Assembly (NCBI GenBank): GCA_946408315.1
Contig: CAMJRV010000226.1
Span: 1 to 5,097, forward strand
Source of the DNA: an uncultured Bacillota bacterium
GTDB lineage: Bacteria > Bacillota > Clostridia > Peptostreptococcales > Anaerovoracaceae
Direction: 5' to 3'
Length of the DNA stretch: 5,097 nucleotides
The position numbers and the translations under genes are program-made. The notes under the pieces were generated by a model. It was given only the letters and a program-made list of their open reading frames with translations. It ran no database searches and was not told the origin of the DNA. Below, piece after piece: positions 1 to 5,097 of this stretch; the first letter of the stretch is position 1, and each line of letters begins with the position of its first letter.

Positions 1-203
1 CTCCGGTACAGGCCGAAAATCCAGAATACCACAAGCTTCGCCGCAGTAATGATTACGATATTGTCGGCGTAAGCCTGGAAAAACCACCAGAAGCTATTGG
101 AAAACGTAAAGTCAAAGCGCAGCAAAAACGATAATATATATGCAAAGTTGATGCAGATAATATCTGCAAAAAACAACAGTGTGATTCGTGAAAACTTTAC
201 CAT
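1..203 (-). CDS. Polysaccharide biosynthesis protein (CapD/EpsC-type NDP-sugar epimerase/dehydratase), N-terminal part only
   Basis: Sixty-seven codons of an open frame are visible, reading from an ATG at 203 and leaving the window at the left edge. The peptide has one hydrophobic helix at about residues 7-28 and a second at about 50-65. Between them is the LLRFDF segment, and FGLYR follows the second helix. This helix-LLRFD-helix-FGLYRS pattern is typical of the membrane N-terminus of the FlaA1/CapD/PglF family (usually about 600 aa). These enzymes carry a cytoplasmic Rossmann domain that epimerises or 4,6-dehydrates UDP-N-acetyl sugars for capsule, exopolysaccharide or glycan synthesis. The catalytic domain lies outside the window, so the exact reaction cannot be stated. 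The ATG is preferred because AAAGGA lies 12 bases upstream and the hydrophobic segment begins directly after it. A polyprenyl-phosphate sugar transferase N-terminus is a less likely alternative. Confidence 0.8.
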   Translation of the reverse strand, partial: MVKFSRITLLFFADIICINFAYILSFLLRFDFTFSNSFWWFFQAYADNIVIITAAKLVVFWIFGLYR

Positions 204-215
204 AAAAAGCGGCGA

Positions 216-222
216 TCCTTTC
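216..222 (-). promoter_or_regulatory. Ribosome binding site of the polysaccharide gene
   Basis: On the minus strand GAAAGGA sits 12 bases before the ATG at 203. It begins directly after the T-rich tail of the terminator hairpin, so terminator and ribosome site abut with no spare sequence. The spacing is a little long but within the range used by Firmicutes. Confidence 0.6.
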
Positions 223-281
223 AAAAAATAAAATGCCGAAGCATGCCGGACCCATTGAAATGAATCCGTTGCTTCAGCATT
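223..281 (-). terminator. Rho-independent terminator of the oxidoreductase-SNF2 operon
   Basis: On the minus strand the arm at 281-270 pairs with the arm at 243-232 over 12 consecutive base pairs, one of them a G-U wobble (276/237). Above an internal bulge (269 against 244-246), four more pairs form (268-265 with 250-247), closing a 14-base loop. The 3' arm runs into TTTTATTTTTT at 233-223. The wobble would be a C-A mismatch in plus-strand RNA, and no T-run follows on that side, so the element is directed to the minus strand. It lies about 60 bases past the SNF2 stop and is the natural end of that transcript. A shorter hairpin with a UUCG loop (244-233) can form instead of the long stem. Confidence 0.88.
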
Positions 282-310
282 AGTTTACTCTATTTTACCG
301 GTCTTATCAA
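282..310 (-). promoter_or_regulatory. Predicted sigma-A promoter for the polysaccharide gene
   Basis: On the minus strand TTGATA at 310-305 (five of six matches to TTGACA) is followed after exactly 17 bases by TAAACT at 287-282 (four of six matches to TATAAT). Transcription would start near 275, giving a leader of about 70 bases before the ATG at 203. The start point lies inside the 5' arm of the terminator, so RNA made here lacks part of that stem. TAAAAT at 297-292 is a better -10 on its own but has no good -35 at the right distance. The assignment rests on sequence matches only. Confidence 0.5.
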
Positions 311-316
311 GTTAAG

Positions 317-334
317 ATTCCGTTACACCGGAAT
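317..334. repeat. Small inverted repeat after the SNF2 stop codon
   Basis: ATTCCG (317-322) and CGGAAT (329-334) form a perfect 6-bp inverted repeat around a six-base spacer. It lies 6 bases after the SNF2 stop codon and 6 bases upstream of the predicted -35 box. There is no T-run behind it on either strand, so it is not a terminator. It could be a small mRNA 3' hairpin or an operator for the promoter at 282-310. A repeat this short can also occur by chance. Confidence 0.35.
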
Positions 335-340
335 GACTAT

Positions 341-3300
341 CTACGGTTCCAGCAATTCCATCAGGGCTTCCTGGGTCAGAGCCTGGAAGCCTCGCAGCTC
401 ATCGTTCACGACGGAGTCGGCCAGCTCTCTTTTACTTTCCTGTAGTTTAAGAATCTTTTCCTCCAGCGTTCCCTTTTCGATCAGCTTATAAACCTGTACG
501 CTGTTTTTCTGCCCGATCCGGTGAGTCCTGTCCGTAGCCTGATTTTGGGCCGCCACATTCCACCATGGATCATAGTGGATGACGACGTCGGCCCCGGTCA
601 GGTTCAACCCTGTCCCCCCTGCCTTTAACGAAATCAGAAAGACTCGGGTTTCATCCTCATTGAAATTGTCCACCATTTCCATTCTTTTACTCTTTTCCGT
701 GGCGCCAGTGAGCATATAATACGAAAGGCCTTCTTTTTTCAGCCTGTTTTCTATAATCCCCAGCATCGTGGTAAATTGGGAAAACAGCAGTACCTTATGT
801 CCGGAGGAGACGGCTTCCAGCAACAGTTCCGTACAAGTTTCCAGCTTTGCGCTCCCTCCCTTATAATCTTCGTAGCAGAGGGACGGATGGCAGCAGATCT
901 GCCGCAGTCTCGTGAGCAGAGCCAGAATCATGATCTTGTTGGTTTCAAAGCCGTTTTCCATGATCTTCTCGCGAATATCCGACTTCGCTTTCGCCAGATT
1001 TGCATGATACAGTTTTTTCTGCTCCCCCTCCATCCGTGCATAGACGACGCTTTCCACTTTTTCCGGCAGTTCCCTGAGCACGTTGGCCTTTAACCTTCGC
1101 AGCAGAAACGGGGCGATTTGTCTGCCGAGCATTTCAATTTTTCTTTTGTCCCTACTCTTTACAATATCGGTCTCGTAGACATCCTTGAACCTTTTATAGC
1201 CGAACAGGTAATCCGGCATCAGGAAATCAAATATGCTCCACAGCTCGCTGAGCCGGTTCTCTATCGGCGTTCCGGTCAGAGCAAACCGCTGCCGGCTCAC
1301 AACGGCTTTGACCGCTTTCGCATTCTGTGTTCCCTGGTTTTTAATATATTGAGCCTCATCGACAATGTGATAACGGAACGCTTTCTTCCGATAGCGGTCG
1401 ATGTCCCGTTTCAATAGGTCATAGGAGGTAATAATGACGTCATAATCGTCCATTTCCCTCAATAATGCGCCTCTCTCCGCCAGCGATCCGATGACGGCCG
1501 CCACGTTCAGCCGGGGCGCGAACTTCTGGATTTCATTCTGCCAGTTTAAGACCAGAGACGCGGGGCAAACAACGAGAGCGCTGCAATCCTGCCCTTCTTC
1601 TTTTTTAGAAAGAAGCAGAGAGATAATCTGCAAGGTCTTTCCCAGCCCCATATCGTCGGCCAGAATCCCGCCGAAGCCGTAGCTGTCCATCGTCGCCAGC
1701 CAGCGATAGCCGTCTTTCTGGTAACTCCGCATGATGGACTCCAGCGTTTCCGGAACAGCAAACTCGCTGTCACCGATCGCCTTCATATTTTTCACCAGGC
1801 TTTTGAAATGGCCGTTTCGCTCAAACGTCACATGATCGGAGCCTTTCAGCAAATGATCGAGATAAAGGGCTCTGTATTTGGGGACGGTGATCTCTGCTTT
1901 GGAAAGATCCTGTCCCGAAAGACCCAGCCCCTCGACAAGCTCCGACAACTCGGCGAAGCCTGCATCGTCCAGGTTCAGAAAACTGCCATCCTTCATCCTG
2001 TAATACTTTCGCTTCTGCCGATACTGGTTTAAAGCATCCATCGCCTCGTCCAGAGGCAGCTCCTTTGTGTCGAGTTCGATATGAAGCAGGTCGCTTTCCA
2101 TCCGGACTCCCACTGCAATCTGAGGAGGACGCTTTACGCTCATATTTTTAAACCGGTCAGACACAAAGACCTGACCCAGCCTGGAAATTTCATCAAAACC
2201 CTCTGTCAGGAAATCGTAAAGAAGATCATCCTCGCCCTGGATAAATAGAAATTTCTGGCCCATATCATAGCTCTTAAAATATTTCTTGATTGCGAGCTGG
2301 GCCCTCCGTTCGCCTTTTTCATCCCTGGCAATCGTATCAAAAACCTGCTGAGACCGGTCATAGGGATCGATTTCCGTTTCTCCATACTGATATTTCACCA
2401 CCGCGGTGACAGCATTGGCCAGCGGGCTGTCCAGATAAATTTTAACCTGCACTTCCTCGGGGGTGAACTCATTCAGCCGGGAAATATCACCTTCTATTTT
2501 TACAGTGGATGGAAGCTCGGAAAGGACGTTCACGCAGAAAGACGTCATATCCTGCTCGGAAATTGTGAATTTTCTTCGGGATGCGAGTCCGGCCGACAGC
2601 AACTCCTTCATACGGAGGGAAAATTCCCTGCCGCATCGATACAGCGCGTTGCCGGAAAGTCCGTGCGCCCTCCCAAAGGCGGAGAACTCGCCGAAATACA
2701 GATAGATGTGCTGGCTGCCGAAGATAAAGTCACAATCCGGCAGCATCAGGGAAAATCCCCGCCGCTCCGGAAGTTCCTGAAGCGCCAGAGAAAAGGGAGG
2801 CGTCTCGTCCACCGTTTTGGAGAACCGCCGATCCCCGCCGATCATAAATTCTTTACCGGTCAACAAGTCAAAGAGCTCGTCCATGGCGGAAGGAGTAAGC
2901 TTCAGGTTCCGCTTCTCCTGCTCTGGCCTGTAATCGCTATACGGATATCCATATCCCCGGAACTCGCTTCCTCCGAAAGAGGAATACGAGCCTTTCTCCG
3001 TTTGTTCTCTCATAATAAACCGAACCAGCTCCTTGGACGCCGGCTCAAAGGAATCGATATGGTGGATCAGCTCCAGCTCCTTGCCGTATTTTAAGGTTTC
3101 TCTGATCTTCATGCTTCTGCAGAAGCTCTCCAGGTTTTTTACAATGTATTGTCTGGTGCTTCCCATCGTGATGCTTAAAAAAGCGGCGCCCTCGTAAAGC
3201 TCCAGCCTTGGAACCACCCTGACGTTGTTTTCTGCCGCCGCCCTTGCCAAGTCGTCTCTTGCATAGCGATTGATCAGAGCTTTGATGTGCGGATCAGTAT

Positions 3301-3742
3301 CAACCCCCCGGCCCCTGCTCCCATATTGCCAATCCGCTTGACGCACCGGCTCATAAATGTTTTCTCGGAAGCCCGGGGAATAGTCTTCGTCATCAAAGGG
3401 TCCAGGTCCGGCCATGGAATCATAATCCTTTTCCTCTCTGTGGGCATACCGGTAAAGAAGCAAGGCCACGATATGCTTGCAGGGATGATCCTCTCGAAAA
3501 GCAGGACAGGTACAGTCAAAATCCTCGATGTCTCCCGATTCAAGAATATAGACGCGGGTAGCATAAGGAAACTTGGCGCTTCCCTTGACCAAAGCGGACA
3601 ACTGCTCTTCATCCGGTTTTCTCCAAAGGCTTACATCCACTACTTTGTTCCGCTGAAAATAGTCCTCTCCCTTCAGATAGTTCGCCCCGCTGCCGGCGGC
3701 GCCTCTGATCTCCGCCAGCGACAGTTTCGTCGTCAATTCCAT
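341..3742 (-). CDS. SWIM zinc-finger SNF2-family DNA-dependent ATPase (DEAD/DEAH-box helicase)
   Basis: This 1133-residue cytoplasmic protein is a predicted double-stranded-DNA translocase that remodels protein-DNA complexes. From the N-terminus it has a SWIM zinc finger (C77, C79, C88, H90; CxC-x8-CxH), then an acidic Gly/Pro/Tyr-rich linker (about 101-153). A long central region (about 155-660) fits the position of the bacterial SNF2-associated domain. The ATPase lobes follow. Lobe 1 has YQKDGYRWL, Walker A DDMGLGKT (K702), motif II DEAQ (795-798) and motif III LTGTPIENR. Lobe 2 has VLLFSQF, motif V KAGGTGLNLTGAD and motif VI QATDRTHRIGQ with its arginines. All catalytic motifs are intact. 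The order and length match the Firmicutes SWIM-SNF2 proteins, whose cellular role is poorly defined (DNA repair or transcription recycling are guesses). The ATG at 3742 is chosen over the GTG at 3763 because GGAGG precedes the former and nothing precedes the latter. It starts 4 bases after the oxidoreductase stop, and a terminator follows. Confidence 0.95.
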   Translation of the reverse strand: MELTTKLSLAEIRGAAGSGANYLKGEDYFQRNKVVDVSLWRKPDEEQLSALVKGSAKFPYATRVYILESGDIEDFDCTCPAFREDHPCKHIVALLLYRYAHREEKDYDSMAGPGPFDDEDYSPGFRENIYEPVRQADWQYGSRGRGVDTDPHIKALINRYARDDLARAAAENNVRVVPRLELYEGAAFLSITMGSTRQYIVKNLESFCRSMKIRETLKYGKELELIHHIDSFEPASKELVRFIMREQTEKGSYSSFGGSEFRGYGYPYSDYRPEQEKRNLKLTPSAMDELFDLLTGKEFMIGGDRRFSKTVDETPPFSLALQELPERRGFSLMLPDCDFIFGSQHIYLYFGEFSAFGRAHGLSGNALYRCGREFSLRMKELLSAGLASRRKFTISEQDMTSFCVNVLSELPSTVKIEGDISRLNEFTPEEVQVKIYLDSPLANAVTAVVKYQYGETEIDPYDRSQQVFDTIARDEKGERRAQLAIKKYFKSYDMGQKFLFIQGEDDLLYDFLTEGFDEISRLGQVFVSDRFKNMSVKRPPQIAVGVRMESDLLHIELDTKELPLDEAMDALNQYRQKRKYYRMKDGSFLNLDDAGFAELSELVEGLGLSGQDLSKAEITVPKYRALYLDHLLKGSDHVTFERNGHFKSLVKNMKAIGDSEFAVPETLESIMRSYQKDGYRWLATMDSYGFGGILADDMGLGKTLQIISLLLSKKEEGQDCSALVVCPASLVLNWQNEIQKFAPRLNVAAVIGSLAERGALLREMDDYDVIITSYDLLKRDIDRYRKKAFRYHIVDEAQYIKNQGTQNAKAVKAVVSRQRFALTGTPIENRLSELWSIFDFLMPDYLFGYKRFKDVYETDIVKSRDKRKIEMLGRQIAPFLLRRLKANVLRELPEKVESVVYARMEGEQKKLYHANLAKAKSDIREKIMENGFETNKIMILALLTRLRQICCHPSLCYEDYKGGSAKLETCTELLLEAVSSGHKVLLFSQFTTMLGIIENRLKKEGLSYYMLTGATEKSKRMEMVDNFNEDETRVFLISLKAGGTGLNLTGADVVIHYDPWWNVAAQNQATDRTHRIGQKNSVQVYKLIEKGTLEEKILKLQESKRELADSVVNDELRGFQALTQEALMELLEP

Positions 3743-3746
3743 CGAT

Positions 3747-5097
3747 TTATCTTGCCTCCACACGTTTCGTCGCGATCAGATCGATCCCCTCTTCCACAAA
3801 ATCCTTCGCGATGACCTGGTCCACCGTCACCGGAGCCGCTATTTCAATTTCGGAAATCAGCGCCATGGCTTCCAGCAGCCTTTCCTTCGGAAGACCTCCG
3901 GTTGTCTTTACGCTGGCCAAAGGAATCTCGCCTCCCGTTACCCGAACGGTGGACGTCAGCGTCCGTTTCGGATTCAGGATTTCATTCTTCACATATTCCG
4001 GCCCTTTGCCGCACATCCCGCCTTTGAGATCGTAGGTGATCTCACAGCTGTTGGGGCACATGATGCAAGTGATCGTCTTTGCACCCGTCTCCGCTTTCTT
4101 TCGGGCTCTCTCCCGTTTCTGCGCCACAAGATCCGCCCGTTTTTTCCTCGTGGCGTCGATTCCGGGATAGGAGTATTTTGTTTCATCGGGAGCCTGCCCC
4201 GCGGCCAACTTCATAAGATAGGTCTCAACCTGGCCGGCGACCATCTCCCCTTCCAGCGATACGTCGTCTACCAGATCGTGGACATAGAGGGAATTGCCGC
4301 AGAGAAACACGCCGCTATGCCGGTCCTCGATCATGTCCTCCTCGGGAATCAGACCTACCGACAAGATCAGCGCGTCACATTCGTAATGCCGGGTGCTTTC
4401 CGATATCACGTTGCCGTCACCGTCGATCTGAGACAGGTCAGCCCCCGTAACCCGTTCCTTTCCATAGATATTGGAAACGATCGTATTGGTATAGAGGGGA
4501 ATTTTAAAGTCTTCCAGGCACTGGATGATGTTCCGCCGCAGTCCGCCGGGGACATCTTCCTTCTCCGCTACACAGAGCACCCGGCCGCCTTCCAGGGTGA
4601 TCCGCCTTGCCATGATGAGCCCGATATCGCCGGAGCCCACAATGATGACGTTCCGCCCCGGCATGAGATTTTGCAAGTTGATCATGGCCTGCGCCGTTCC
4701 GGCCGTGTAGATTCCGGCGGGCCTTGTTCCCGGAATTCCCGCCAGGCCTCTTCCCCGTTCCCGGCAGCCCGTGGCCGCGATCACCGCCTGCGCCTCGTAT
4801 TCCACCGGACCTTCGGCGGTCTGGACCGTTACCAGAGAGCGAAAAGAACTCGCTTGTCCAGATGTCGCTTCCATATCGGCAGCCGCACCACCGTTCCGCG
4901 GCAGCTGACGGACGGACAGAACCGACGCATCTGTCTGATACGGGATCTCGTTTTCAATCAGTTTTTGCTCATACAGGGTGGAATATTCAGGGCCTGTGTA
5001 ATTCTTCCTGTAGTAAATCAATCCAAAACCGTCATGGATACACTGGGCCAACACGCCTCCGAGCCGGTTTTCCTTTTCCAGCAGGATGATATTGTCG
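3747..5097 (-). CDS. FAD/NAD(P)-dependent oxidoreductase fused to a C-terminal DUF1667 four-cysteine domain, partial (N-terminus off the window)
   Basis: 449 residues are visible, and the frame is open to the right edge. It enters inside the first FAD-binding Rossmann fold (LLEKENRLGG), so about 30 residues with the first GxGxxG are missing. Next come QCIHDGFGL and TGPEYS, a signature of the flavoprotein found beside the GlpA-like dehydrogenase in clostridial glycerol-3-phosphate operons. Then come the ATG motif of the FAD domain, IPGTRPAGIYTAGTAQ, the NAD-binding VGSGDIG (about 153-159) and the FAD-contact region FLCGN...VHDLVD. After a Lys/Arg/Ala-rich linker (about 314-340), residues 341-449 are a DUF1667 domain with C344, C347, C351 and C362, then NPKRTLTSTV and IATKRV. 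DUF1667 is normally a separate protein of about 120 aa encoded next door. The likely role is passing electrons between NAD(P)H, flavin and a metal-bound cysteine centre in glycerol-3-phosphate or related oxidation, but the substrate is unproven. A GTG at 5054 could be misread as the start; it lies within the conserved Rossmann fold. Confidence 0.9.
   Translation of the reverse strand, partial: DNIILLEKENRLGGVLAQCIHDGFGLIYYRKNYTGPEYSTLYEQKLIENEIPYQTDASVLSVRQLPRNGGAAADMEATSGQASSFRSLVTVQTAEGPVEYEAQAVIAATGCRERGRGLAGIPGTRPAGIYTAGTAQAMINLQNLMPGRNVIIVGSGDIGLIMARRITLEGGRVLCVAEKEDVPGGLRRNIIQCLEDFKIPLYTNTIVSNIYGKERVTGADLSQIDGDGNVISESTRHYECDALILSVGLIPEEDMIEDRHSGVFLCGNSLYVHDLVDDVSLEGEMVAGQVETYLMKLAAGQAPDETKYSYPGIDATRKKRADLVAQKRERARKKAETGAKTITCIMCPNSCEITYDLKGGMCGKGPEYVKNEILNPKRTLTSTVRVTGGEIPLASVKTTGGLPKERLLEAMALISEIEIAAPVTVDQVIAKDFVEEGIDLIATKRVEAR
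3755..3759 (-). promoter_or_regulatory. Ribosome binding site deciding the SNF2 start
   Basis: GGAGG on the minus strand lies 12 bases before the ATG at 3742 and inside the last coding codons of the oxidoreductase, whose TAA stop is at 3749-3747. The in-frame GTG at 3763 has no purine-rich site upstream. Ribosomes finishing the oxidoreductase would cover this site, which suggests translational coupling. Confidence 0.6.

Noticed and set aside
292..297. TAAAAT as the -10 box of the left promoter
   Set aside because: It is close to consensus alone, but no acceptable -35 lies 16-18 bases upstream, unlike the TTGATA/TAAACT pair.
297..302. ACCGGT palindrome in the promoter spacer
   Set aside because: Six-base palindromes are common by chance and nothing else supports a binding site here.
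776..1093. Plus-strand open frame of 105 codons opposite the SNF2 C-terminal lobe
   Set aside because: TTG start without a ribosome site and opposite a conserved helicase region.
2663..3094. Plus-strand open frame of 143 codons inside the SNF2 gene
   Set aside because: GTG start without a ribosome site, Arg/Pro/Lys-rich composition typical of antisense reading, and fully inside a well-supported gene.
3274..3612. Minus-strand open frame of 112 codons in another frame of the SNF2 gene
   Set aside because: It overlaps the SWIM finger coding frame, whose CxC-x8-CxH motif shows which frame is used.
3743..3763. GTG at 3763 as the SNF2 start, giving 7 extra residues
   Set aside because: No ribosome site precedes it, while GGAGG precedes the ATG at 3742; the extra residues would overlap the upstream gene and look unlike a family N-terminus.
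3287..3814. Plus-strand open frame of 175 codons across the SNF2/oxidoreductase junction
   Set aside because: It starts at a GTG with no ribosome site, its peptide matches no family I recognise, and both minus-strand genes it overlaps are clearly real.
5052..5054. GTG at 5054 as the true oxidoreductase start
   Set aside because: The frame stays open to the window edge and the 14 residues before it (with LLEKENRLGG) are part of the conserved FAD-binding Rossmann fold.
4724..5089. Plus-strand open frame of 121 codons opposite the oxidoreductase
   Set aside because: TTG start, Pro/Arg/Ser-rich shadow composition, and opposite conserved flavoprotein motifs.

Overview
The window looks like Firmicutes chromosome, most likely an anaerobic clostridial lineage. 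The evidence is the protein families present, the strong AGGAGG-type ribosome sites and an intermediate base composition (about half G+C by eye). Every gene I can support is on the minus strand, so the window is best read from right to left. Nothing points to a mobile element, a CRISPR array or an RNA gene.

Right part (3747 to the right edge): a flavoprotein oxidoreductase of the pyridine-nucleotide-disulfide type, missing only its extreme N-terminus. It belongs to the kind found in clostridial glycerol / glycerol-3-phosphate operons. Its C-terminus carries a four-cysteine DUF1667 (COG3862) module that is usually a separate small protein, so the window holds an apparent fusion of two neighbouring operon genes. 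The flavoprotein part also seems to lack a stretch just before its last FAD-contact motif.

Middle (341-3742): four bases after the oxidoreductase stop begins a large SWIM-zinc-finger SNF2-family ATPase of 1133 aa. All helicase motifs are present. Its ribosome site lies inside the last codons of the oxidoreductase, so the two genes look co-transcribed and translationally coupled, although no shared function is obvious.

Left intergenic region (204-340): compact and informative. It has a small inverted repeat just after the SNF2 stop and a plausible sigma-A promoter with 17-base spacing (TTGATA / TAAACT). A strong rho-independent terminator follows (12-bp stem, U-rich tail). The predicted transcription start of the promoter falls inside the 5' arm of the terminator. 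RNA from the upstream operon can therefore fold the full terminator, while RNA starting at the promoter cannot.

Left edge (1-203): the first 67 codons of a membrane-anchored nucleotide-sugar epimerase/dehydratase of the CapD/EpsC/PglF type, a surface-polysaccharide gene that starts a separate transcription unit running off the window.
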